Source: JAVVSK01 sp036654235 (lineage in GTDB: Bacteria; Bacillota; Clostridia; Christensenellales; CAG-138). Taken from it: 12,256 bases of DNA. Each line of letters opens with the position of its first letter. Position 1 is the first letter of the stretch. The DNA lies in contig JAVVSK010000027.1 in NCBI GenBank assembly GCA_036654235.1, positions 1 to 12,256 on the forward strand. Direction: 5' to 3'. Below, piece after piece: positions 6,126-12,256 of the stretch. A program made the position numbers and the translations under genes. Below the pieces are notes generated by a model. The model was not told where the DNA came from, did not search any database, and saw only the letters and a program-made list of their open reading frames with translations.

Positions 6126-8822
6126 ATGAAAAAAATTATAAAAAATGAAAAATTAAAAGCGGAGCTTGCGCGTAAAAAAGAGGTTGCGGAGCGCCTAAAT
6201 TTCGCCGCGCAAAGCGAAGACACCGCGATATTCGCGCGCCTTAATAGCGGCGAAAGCGGGATTTCGGACGGGATTATCGAGGAATCGCGCGAACTTTACG
6301 GAGATAATACTATAACGCACGGGAAAAAAAATTCCCTTTTCTCGCGGATAAAAAACGCGTTTATAAACCCTTTTACGGCGATACTCTTCCTTTTAGCCGC
6401 TGTTTCAGCTTTTACGGATATTATATTCGCGGCACCGGGAGAAGTCGATCCGACCGTTGTAATAATAATATCGACTATGGTTCTAATTTCGGGTGGGCTG
6501 CGTTTTGTACAGGAAACGAGGAGCGGAAACGCGGCGGCTAAACTTTCGGATATGATAAGGACGACGACTTGCGTCGAGCGCGAGGGTGAAAAGATGGAAA
6601 TTCCTTTGGGCGAAGTTGTCGTCGGCGATATAGTTCATCTTTCGGCGGGGGACATGATCCCCGCCGATATACGTATTCTTTCGGCAAAGGACATTTTTGT
6701 AAGTCAGTCGGCATTGACGGGTGAAAGCGAACCGGTCGAAAAAACGTCGCAACTTGCGCGCGAGAAATCGGGAACGACGGAATACAAGAACCTGACCTTT
6801 ATGGGAAGCAACGTTATAAGCGGTAGCGCGAAAGGAATAGTAATAGCCGTTGGTAACGACGCGATTATGGGCGAGATAGCGAAGGCTCTTGTTAAAAAGC
6901 CAATTAAAACCTCTTTTGAAAAGGGAGTAAATTCCGTTTCATGGGTTTTAATTCGCTTTATGCTCGTCATGGTTCCTATAGTCTTTTTTATAAACGGGGT
7001 TACGAAGGGCGATTGGATGGGCGCGGTACTATTTGCTATATCGGTCGCCGTCGGACTTACGCCCGAGATGCTTTCGATGATCGTTACGACCTGCCTCGCT
7101 AAAGGCGCGATTTCAATGTCGCGAAAAAAGGTCATAATAAAAAATCTAAACTCAATTCAAAACCTAGGGTCAATAGATGTTCTCTGTACCGATAAAACGG
7201 GTACGCTTACCCTCGATAAGGTGGTTTTGGAATATCATCTCGACGTAAACGGAAAAGAAAACGACCGCGTACTTAGACATGCGTTTTTGAACAGCAATTA
7301 TCAAACGGGACTAAAAAATTTAATGGATCTCGCGATAATTGAACATACGAATGAACTCGGCTATGGACGGGAAATTTCGGATAAATACATAAAAGTAGAT
7401 GAAATTCCGTTCGACTTTGAGCGCCGTAGGATGAGCGTCGTAGTAGAGGATAAAGCGGGAAAGACGCAAATGGTGACGAAAGGCGCGGTAGAGGAAATGC
7501 TAAAAATTTCCTCATTCGTCGAATATAATGGTTCTGTCGAGCCTTTAACCCGCGCTCTTAGGGAAGTAGTAATGAAAAAAGCGGACGAGCTTGGCGACGG
7601 GGGAATGCGCGTAATCGCGGTTGCGCAAAAGACGAACCCGTCTCCCGTAGGGGCTTTTTCAATCGCGGACGAGGCGGATATGGTTCTTATCGGCTACTTG
7701 GCTTTTCTCGACCCGCCGAAAGAAACGGCGGCGATAGCGCTTAGCGTTTTAAATGAACATGGGGTTTCGGTTAAGGTTCTTACGGGCGACAACGAACGTG
7801 TTACGCGTTGTATCTGTCAACAGGTTGGGCTTTCGGTTAAAAAAATTCTATTAGGGATAGATATTGAGGAAATGAGCGACGCGGTTTTAACGAAAGCGGC
7901 GGAGGAAACAACCGTTTTTGCGAAGCTCTCTCCGGCGCAAAAGGCGAGGGTCGTTACCCTATTAAGGGCTAACGGACATTCGGTAGGATATATGGGCGAC
8001 GGAATAAACGACGCGGCGGCGATGAAGGCGTCGGACGTAGGGATTTCCGTCGATACCGCCGTGGACATAGCGAAAGAATCCGCCGACGTAATTCTTTTAG
8101 AAAAAGATTTAACGGTGCTTGAGATCGGAATAATCGAGGGAAGAAAAACTTATGCAAATATGATAAAATATATAAAGATGACCGCTTCATCAAATTTCGG
8201 GAATATGCTCTCGGTAATGGTAGCGAGTGCATTTTTACCTTTTTTACCTATGTCGGCGATACATCTTATCCTGCTGAGCCTAATTTACGATATTTCATGC
8301 ATTGCTATTCCTTGGGATAATGTCGATAAAGAGTTTTTGAAAAAGCCGAGAAAATGGGATGCGTCGTCGATAGGTAGGTTTATGCTCTTTATAGGTCCGG
8401 CAAGCTCGGTTTTCGATATAACGACGTATTTGCTTATGTTTTTTGTAATTTGCCCAGGCGTATGCGGTGGGGCGGGGTATAACGAAATATCCGATCCGGC
8501 GCTTCGCGCTACGTTTATCGCTGTTTTTCAAGCGGGATGGTTCGTCGAATCAATGTGGAGTCAGTCTCTCGTAATTCACATGATAAGAACGCCGAAAATC
8601 CCGTTTATAAAGAGTCATGCATCCGCGCCGGTTTTATTTGCTACTTTAAGCGGAGCGGTTTTATTGACGGCGATTCCGTTTACGCCCCTAGGGGCGGCTA
8701 TCGGTCTTGCACCTTTACCGGGCATATATTTCGCTTTTCTCGCCGCTACGATTCTTTGTTATATGGCTTTAGCGACGGTTCTTAAAAGACTTTATATTAG
8801 GCGATACGGAGAGCTTCTATAA
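6126..8822 (+). CDS. mgtA: Magnesium-transporting P3B-type ATPase MgtA
   Basis: An inner-membrane P-type ATPase for Mg2+ uptake. From the ATG at 6126 it has 898 residues, about the length of E. coli MgtA. The actuator-domain loop is TGES (198-201), the phosphorylated aspartate D356 lies in CTDKTGTLT (354-362), and the nucleotide and hinge motifs are TGDN (553-556) and GDGIND (624-629). TPEM (312-315) marks the ion-site helix M4. MgtA-specific stretches are LNSNYQTGLKNLMDLAI (388-404), IPWDNVD (728-734) and HMIRTPKIPFI (818-828). Hydrophobic segments lie at about 82-103, 108-124, 273-290, 297-323, 692-735 and 750-885. An upstream TTG (6108) is in frame, but GGAGG at 6112-6116 sits 9 bases before the ATG, which decides the start. 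It has its own strong promoter and attenuator-like leader. No catalytic residue is missing. Confidence 0.95.
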   Translation: MKKIIKNEKLKAELARKKEVAERLNFAAQSEDTAIFARLNSGESGISDGIIEESRELYGDNTITHGKKNSLFSRIKNAFINPFTAILFLLAAVSAFTDIIFAAPGEVDPTVVIIISTMVLISGGLRFVQETRSGNAAAKLSDMIRTTTCVEREGEKMEIPLGEVVVGDIVHLSAGDMIPADIRILSAKDIFVSQSALTGESEPVEKTSQLAREKSGTTEYKNLTFMGSNVISGSAKGIVIAVGNDAIMGEIAKALVKKPIKTSFEKGVNSVSWVLIRFMLVMVPIVFFINGVTKGDWMGAVLFAISVAVGLTPEMLSMIVTTCLAKGAISMSRKKVIIKNLNSIQNLGSIDVLCTDKTGTLTLDKVVLEYHLDVNGKENDRVLRHAFLNSNYQTGLKNLMDLAIIEHTNELGYGREISDKYIKVDEIPFDFERRRMSVVVEDKAGKTQMVTKGAVEEMLKISSFVEYNGSVEPLTRALREVVMKKADELGDGGMRVIAVAQKTNPSPVGAFSIADEADMVLIGYLAFLDPPKETAAIALSVLNEHGVSVKVLTGDNERVTRCICQQVGLSVKKILLGIDIEEMSDAVLTKAAEETTVFAKLSPAQKARVVTLLRANGHSVGYMGDGINDAAAMKASDVGISVDTAVDIAKESADVILLEKDLTVLEIGIIEGRKTYANMIKYIKMTASSNFGNMLSVMVASAFLPFLPMSAIHLILLSLIYDISCIAIPWDNVDKEFLKKPRKWDASSIGRFMLFIGPASSVFDITTYLLMFFVICPGVCGGAGYNEISDPALRATFIAVFQAGWFVESMWSQSLVIHMIRTPKIPFIKSHASAPVLFATLSGAVLLTAIPFTPLGAAIGLAPLPGIYFAFLAATILCYMALATVLKRLYIRRYGELL

Positions 8823-8839
8823 ATTAAAGGTCAAAGAAA

Positions 8840-8875
8840 CGCCCCCGACAACTCTGCGCGGAGTTGTTGGGGGCG
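8840..8875 (-). terminator. Strong hairpin between convergent mgtA and the SPFH gene
   Basis: CGCCCCCGACAACTC (8840-8854) pairs with GAGTTGTTGGGGGCG (8861-8875): 15 bp with one G·U and a 6-base loop. Read on the minus strand, the stem is followed by TTTCTTT, a usable U-rich tail for the SPFH cluster. On the plus strand GTAAAAAA follows, so it is a poor intrinsic terminator for mgtA, though the stem may still protect its 3' end. It lies 17 bases after the mgtA stop and 19 bases past the SPFH gene's stop. Confidence 0.8.
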
Positions 8876-8894
8876 TAAAAAACGATATACGCTA

Positions 8895-9920
8895 CTACTG
8901 TTTTGTACCGCATTTTGCGCAAAAGAGCGCATCGGCACTTAGCTTTTCTCCGCATTTTATACAAAACTTTTCAGAATTTACTTTAGCTCCGCAACGTGAA
9001 CAAAAAGCCGCGCCGGAGGAAAGAGCAGCACCGCATTCCGGGCATAAACCGCCTTTTTGTACTTCGTTTTGAGTTGGTCGGTTCTGTTCGTTAAACATTT
9101 TGTTCGCCATATTCATCCCTGCCATCATTCCCATAGCCGAACCCATAGCCGAACCCATATCCGATCCGGGGATGCCCATTGATTCCGCGGCGGAAATGCG
9201 CTGAAAAGAGTCAATATTCCCGACCATACCGTAGGAAGCGTTTTTATCGATCATCTTTTGAACCGCTTCGGGGTAGCTGACGTTCGATATATTAAAACCG
9301 ATTATATCAAGACCGATTTTTTGCATTTCCATATCGAGGTCAATTCGAACGCCCTTCGCAATTTCGGAGGCGTTCGATTGAAGATTGAACATATTCTTTC
9401 CTTCTTTTACGATATGCCGCATTATTAGCTGGTCGAGAACAGCGGTTACTCTATCGCGAACATCTTCGATTGAGAACTGTTGTTTAACTCCGGCGATATT
9501 ATCAATTAAGGTTACATATTCGCCGACCTTCATTATAAAAGTTCCGAATGCGCGAACCGGGATTCCGCCGGGCATTCCTTCCGTCGGTATATTTATAGCG
9601 CTTTTCGTTCCCCATTTTACCGTAAATTCCTTCGTATTTACGAAAAGAACCTCGGCGCGAAGACCGGAGTTGAACCCGAACTTAAAGCCTTTAAGGGTAC
9701 TTAAAAAAGGAATTATTGCGCTCTCAACCTCATAGTTTCCGGATTCCTTAAATATACCTTCAATTCTTCCGTTGTACATAAAAACCGCGTCCTGACCCGG
9801 GCGAAGAACGAGACGACTTCCTTTTTTAAGTTCACGGTTCGACCATTTCCAAAATATCATATCGTCCCGAAATTCTTCCCATTCGACGACGTTCGCGAAT
9901 TGTCCATTGAAAAGCCCCAT
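8895..9920 (-). CDS. SPFH-domain protein with C-terminal double zinc ribbon (YdjI-like)
   Basis: The 341-residue protein resembles Bacillus YdjI, a member of the SPFH (band 7) group annotated as 'virion core protein-like'. Residues about 20-230 form the SPFH-like region (LRPGQDAVFMYNGRIEGIF at 39-57, GVRIDLDMEMQKIGLDIIGFN at 190-210). There is no N-terminal transmembrane helix, so any membrane contact is probably peripheral. A Met/Gly/Ser/Ala linker (253-272) follows, then two zinc ribbons: C293/C296/C307/C310 and C320/C323/C334/C337. In Bacillus, the ydj operon links PspA to SPFH proteins at the membrane and responds to envelope stress. The gene's ATG shares one base with the preceding gene's stop (TAATG), with AGGAGG 8 bases upstream, so the two are co-translated. 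The exact role is unproven. Confidence 0.85.
   Translation of the reverse strand: MGLFNGQFANVVEWEEFRDDMIFWKWSNRELKKGSRLVLRPGQDAVFMYNGRIEGIFKESGNYEVESAIIPFLSTLKGFKFGFNSGLRAEVLFVNTKEFTVKWGTKSAINIPTEGMPGGIPVRAFGTFIMKVGEYVTLIDNIAGVKQQFSIEDVRDRVTAVLDQLIMRHIVKEGKNMFNLQSNASEIAKGVRIDLDMEMQKIGLDIIGFNISNVSYPEAVQKMIDKNASYGMVGNIDSFQRISAAESMGIPGSDMGSAMGSAMGMMAGMNMANKMFNEQNRPTQNEVQKGGLCPECGAALSSGAAFCSRCGAKVNSEKFCIKCGEKLSADALFCAKCGTKQ
9130..9165 (-). repeat. Three 12-base tandem repeats in the SPFH gene linker
   Basis: On the plus strand the unit CCCATAGCCGAA appears twice (9130-9141, 9142-9153), and CCCATATCCGAT is a third diverged copy (9154-9165). On the coding strand this gives repeated Met-Gly-Ser-Ala/Asp units between the SPFH domain and the zinc ribbons. 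The unit is a whole number of codons, so copy-number change would lengthen the linker without a frameshift. Confidence 0.75.
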
Positions 9921-11017
9921 TAAAAGCCTCCTGTATTATACTTATAAATAAAATAGACTATTGCCGCTAGAATTAAAGCTCCGGCAAAGACGGTGGCGGT
10001 AATTTTCGCTCCGCTCTTTGGGTATTGTCCGCTTACTCGTCCGGTCTGACCATTTATCATAAAATTATAGATTTTAGTTTGGTACATATAAGCGCTGGTC
10101 CAAATTGGGAGGAGCATATTTTTATACTTTACATTAAAGTAGCTCGAATGAATATGAATGTTGCTAACCTGATCATAGCTTCTTAGAACATCATCGCGCG
10201 CCATGTTTTCGAACTCTTTATCCATAATTCTAGCAGCCTCGGGGAACGCATCGTTAACGGACTTATCATATTTTTTAGCGGAAAAACCGGAGAGATATTC
10301 TAAAGAAAAAGGCTTACAATCTTTCGTATTAAATTGCGAGATTTTCGCTTGGATTACCGAGCTGTTTTTAAGAGCCGAAATTAAGACATCGTCAAAGAAG
10401 TTCGAAAGACTTCCGCCTACGCTATACCAATGTACGCGCCGTTCCGTATGCGCGTCTTTTCCTGAGCCGACGGTAACGTAATATTCTTTTCCACCCTGAG
10501 CCGTATACTTAGCCGCGCCGTCTGCGTCGAAAGTCCAATATGGGAGATAGAGCGCCTGTAGTTTATCGGATTGATAAAGGTTTTTTAAGGCGTTCGGGGC
10601 GAAGAGCTTTCCGCTAAGCCATTTCGAAAAGAGTTTCGACGCCGAAACCTTATCTACGCGAAAGGGGATTATCGCCTCGGGCTTTATCCCGGCCATTTGT
10701 TTCTCTAAAAGTACGAGAGGTGCACCGCAAAATGCACAAGTTGCCGTCGTTGCACCGGCTTCCACGACGATTTCCGCGCCGCAGGATGAGCATTTTTTCG
10801 TTTCCGTCGCAGTAGCCCATTCGGGATCTACCGTATCTATAATCGCGCTCAAATCATGTTCAAAAACGTCTCCATCTCCATCCATCTCCTGAATCAATCC
10901 ACAATTTTCGCAGCAAAATTCTTGTTTCTCAATATCGAAGCGCATAACGCCGGCGCAGCTTTTGCAGATAAAAGTAGCCGTTCCGGCCTCTTCGGTTTCT
11001 TTTTTCCTAGTCTCCAT
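9920..11017 (-). CDS. TFIIB-type zinc-ribbon, C-terminally anchored membrane protein (YdjG-like)
   Basis: The 365-residue protein has two N-terminal zinc ribbons, C18/C21/C36/C39 and C76/C79/C94/C97. A conserved middle region begins IIPFRVDKVSASKLFSKWL (116-134) and includes YLPYWTFDADG (157-167) and NMLLPIWTSAYMY (300-312). A single transmembrane helix (about 337-357) lies before a short tail, KYNTGGF. The topology suggests a large soluble part held at the membrane by the C terminus. It resembles YdjG of B. subtilis, where the ydjFGHI products recruit PspA and SPFH proteins to the membrane under stress. AAGGAG lies 6 bases before the ATG. The gene is directly coupled to the SPFH gene (TAATG) but lies 358 bases after pspA. 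Despite the TFIIB-type ribbon, nothing suggests a transcription role. Confidence 0.82.
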   Translation of the reverse strand: METRKKETEEAGTATFICKSCAGVMRFDIEKQEFCCENCGLIQEMDGDGDVFEHDLSAIIDTVDPEWATATETKKCSSCGAEIVVEAGATTATCAFCGAPLVLLEKQMAGIKPEAIIPFRVDKVSASKLFSKWLSGKLFAPNALKNLYQSDKLQALYLPYWTFDADGAAKYTAQGGKEYYVTVGSGKDAHTERRVHWYSVGGSLSNFFDDVLISALKNSSVIQAKISQFNTKDCKPFSLEYLSGFSAKKYDKSVNDAFPEAARIMDKEFENMARDDVLRSYDQVSNIHIHSSYFNVKYKNMLLPIWTSAYMYQTKIYNFMINGQTGRVSGQYPKSGAKITATVFAGALILAAIVYFIYKYNTGGF

Positions 11018-11375
11018 ATTAACTCCTTAAAATAGGTTGTTTTAATTTTGATTCGTGCAAAGACAATAAAGTGCGCATTAACTTATATCCATATATGACG
11101 AATATGGAGAATAAATTTTAGGGGCGGATATTTTTCCAACATGGTTATAAAATAGACCTATATCGACGGATATGCCCAATTTTATCTTTTATTGGGCATA
11201 TTTCTTATAATTTCCATGTAGCGCCAAATAAAGAGGATACAGGCATAAACATATTAATTATATAAATTATAGATTAGAATCCACTTATCATATTCCATTT
11301 TAGGATTTTTGTACACAGGCGCGGCTTTTTCGCAATGCGGGATTATAGAGAGCAATGGATAAAGTTAAATTTGGC
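11018..11375 (-). other. 358-base non-coding gap between pspA and the zinc-ribbon gene
   Basis: This A/T-rich stretch has no reading frame with a good ribosome binding site on either strand. It holds a perfect 11-bp inverted repeat (11170-11201) and a weaker one, CCATAT/ATATGG (11089-11094 with 11102-11107). A TATAAT on the minus strand (near 11263-11268) has no good -35 at 17 to 18 bases. I found no convincing promoter for the zinc-ribbon gene and no clear terminator for pspA, so read-through from pspA and a separate weak promoter are both possible. A short frame on the minus strand (near 11250) lacks a start signal and looks accidental. Confidence 0.7.
11170..11201. repeat. Perfect 11-bp inverted repeat in the pspA–zinc-ribbon gap
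   Basis: ATATGCCCAAT (11170-11180) and ATTGGGCATAT (11191-11201) are exact reverse complements separated by a 10-base T-rich spacer. On the plus strand TTCTTATAATTT follows, a moderately U-rich tail, but no plus-strand gene precedes it. On the minus strand, the direction of the neighbouring genes, CCGTCG follows, so it is not an ordinary intrinsic terminator there. It may be an operator, an mRNA-processing hairpin or a small-RNA terminator. The arms are 11 bp each, above what I would expect by chance in 358 bases. Confidence 0.75.
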
Positions 11376-12059
11376 TTATTCTTTGCCCATTTTTTGTTTT
11401 AGAGCCAAAAGTTCAGCGTCAACATCGGAGGAGGGCACTGCATCATATTTATCCATTGCATTTTCAAGGGTATCGTTCGCATTTATAGCGTTAAGCTCTG
11501 CCATAGCGCTCGCGCGATCCAACATATTGTCGGCTTTTTCTTCCATTCGCGCGAAGCTGTCCATCGTATTAGAGGCATGGGTTGCTTTCGAACCTATCGA
11601 ATTTATCCGCTCTTGCGCTTTAGCGACGGAGACCTTTGCCTTCACCGCTTCGCGTCGCCCGTCCAACTCGTTTATTTGAACGATCAATTTATCGTGCATT
11701 TCTCGCATCTTAGTTGCATTAGCGGCGGCCGCTTGATACGCTGTGTTAAGCGAATCATATTGAGTTTGGAAACTTGTTTTTTTCGAGAGAAAGAGCTTTG
11801 CATCGCTATCGTTTCCTGCCGATACCGCCTTTTCGGCATATGATTGCATTTTATCAATATTATCTTGGCATTCGTTTAGCTGACGTTTAGAACGTCTCTC
11901 CTCCGCCATTATTGCCGCTGTTTCGGATTTTACCTGACCCAAATCGTCGTTTAAGTCCCGCAGCATTTGATCTATCATCTTCGACGGATCTTCCATTTTG
12001 TCAAGCATCGCATTGATGTTTGAGGACATAATATCCTTAAAACGTGATAAAATTGACAT
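11376..12059 (-). CDS. pspA: PspA/IM30 family envelope-stress protein
   Basis: The 227-residue protein is of the PspA/Vipp1/LiaH type: a peripheral membrane protein that forms large helical assemblies and protects membranes losing integrity or proton-motive force. The N-terminal amphipathic helix SILSRFKDIMSSNINAMLD (2-20) is the membrane-binding part. EDPSKMIDQMLRDL (23-36) is the conserved family signature. Residues about 30-155 form the long coiled-coil hairpin, and FARMEEKADNML (169-180) is the conserved later helix. No membrane-spanning segment is present. The ATG at 12059 has AAAGGGG 9 bases upstream. It has its own promoter (12099-12128) and a leader of about 32 bases. With the two genes downstream it resembles the ydjF-G-I arrangement of Bacillus, but no ydjH equivalent appears. 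Confidence 0.92.
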   Translation of the reverse strand: MSILSRFKDIMSSNINAMLDKMEDPSKMIDQMLRDLNDDLGQVKSETAAIMAEERRSKRQLNECQDNIDKMQSYAEKAVSAGNDSDAKLFLSKKTSFQTQYDSLNTAYQAAAANATKMREMHDKLIVQINELDGRREAVKAKVSVAKAQERINSIGSKATHASNTMDSFARMEEKADNMLDRASAMAELNAINANDTLENAMDKYDAVPSSDVDAELLALKQKMGKE

Positions 12060-12098
12060 TTTGTTTTTCCCCTTTATATTTTCTTGTATTTTATATTT

Positions 12099-12128
12099 AT
12101 TCTACAACAGTTTAGGGTCTTTTTTCAA
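12099..12128 (-). promoter_or_regulatory. Sigma-A-like promoter of pspA
   Basis: On the minus strand TTGAAA (12128-12123) and TAGAAT (12104-12099) match 5 of 6 consensus bases each and are 18 bases apart. Transcription should start near 12092, about 32 bases before the pspA ATG. I see no sigma-W-type -35 (TGAAAC) or sigma-54-type element here, although pspA genes in other bacteria often use stress sigma factors. Control may therefore lie in an unseen repressor or activator, or expression may be basal. Confidence 0.7.
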
Positions 12129-12256
12129 GCGGAGTTTTTAAGGGAAAGGCGATGGAAGATTAATGCGTTTGGAGTTCTGAGGGAGGGGCAATTAAAGGGG
12201 ATAGAAAATATTTCGTTTACACAGCTTAAAATAAGCCTTGAAAATGTTATAAAACA
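12129..12256. other. Non-coding right end of the window
   Basis: No reading frame on either strand has a good ribosome binding site. The only structure seen is a small inverted repeat, GCTTA-AAA-TAAGC (12224-12236), without a U-rich tail on either strand. The stretch lies upstream of the pspA promoter and may hold regulatory sites; none is identifiable. Confidence 0.5.

Noticed and set aside
6126..8822. MgtA-like protein as a Ca2+/Mn2+ efflux ATPase (suggested by the yybP-ykoY-like motif)
   Set aside because: The protein carries MgtA-specific stretches (NYQTGLKNLMDLAI, IPWDNVD, HMIRTPKIPFI) that fit the P3B Mg2+ group better than the Ca2+/Mn2+ pumps.
11335..11679. 114-residue plus-strand frame opposite pspA
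   Set aside because: It is mostly antisense to the well-supported pspA gene, and its Ser/Ala/Phe-rich product is typical of a reverse-strand shadow.
1..12256. CRISPR array, tRNA/rRNA gene, insertion sequence or prophage
   Set aside because: No regularly spaced repeats, no tRNA-like cloverleaf or rRNA stretch, and no transposase or integrase coding sequence was recognised on either strand.

Overview
The window looks like a chromosome fragment of a low-to-middle GC Gram-positive bacterium (Bacillota, probably an uncultured Clostridia lineage). The evidence is the gene order rlmN–stp–prkC–rsgA–rpe, a PASTA-domain kinase, strong AGGAGG-type ribosome binding sites, sigma-A-like promoters and heavy use of ATA, TAT and AAA codons. 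I could not fix the genus from the sequence.

Layout. Positions 1-256 are non-coding, with short repeats and a weak extended -10 promoter. Positions 257-5487 carry a tightly packed plus-strand housekeeping module. RlmN modifies 23S rRNA and tRNA, and the PP2C phosphatase and PASTA kinase form an opposing signalling pair. RsgA is a ribosome-assembly GTPase, and Rpe belongs to the pentose phosphate pathway. The first four genes overlap by 4 to 11 bases; rpe follows after 64 bases. Positions 5488-6125 hold a near-consensus promoter and an mRNA leader of about 540 bases, followed by mgtA (6126-8822), a P3B-type Mg2+ transport ATPase. A strong hairpin at 8840-8875 separates mgtA from a convergent minus-strand cluster. 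Read in its own direction, that cluster is pspA (12059-11376), a TFIIB-type zinc-ribbon membrane protein (11017-9920) and an SPFH/double-zinc-ribbon protein (9920-8895). It resembles part of the Bacillus ydjFGHI envelope-stress operon, with pspA corresponding to ydjF, the middle gene to ydjG and the SPFH gene to ydjI.

The most interesting region is the mgtA leader. It contains two small upstream reading frames, each with a plausible Shine-Dalgarno sequence. It also has a 9-bp stem and a 13-of-15 long-range inverted repeat that cannot form at the same time, and a terminator-like hairpin with a U-rich tail whose first bases belong to the competing stem. This layout suggests leader-peptide and/or riboswitch attenuation of a Mg2+ transporter. 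I could not assign the leader confidently to a known riboswitch class. It partly resembles the M-box near 5602-5622 and the yybP-ykoY motif near 5938-5948. The rest of the window is ordinary housekeeping content.
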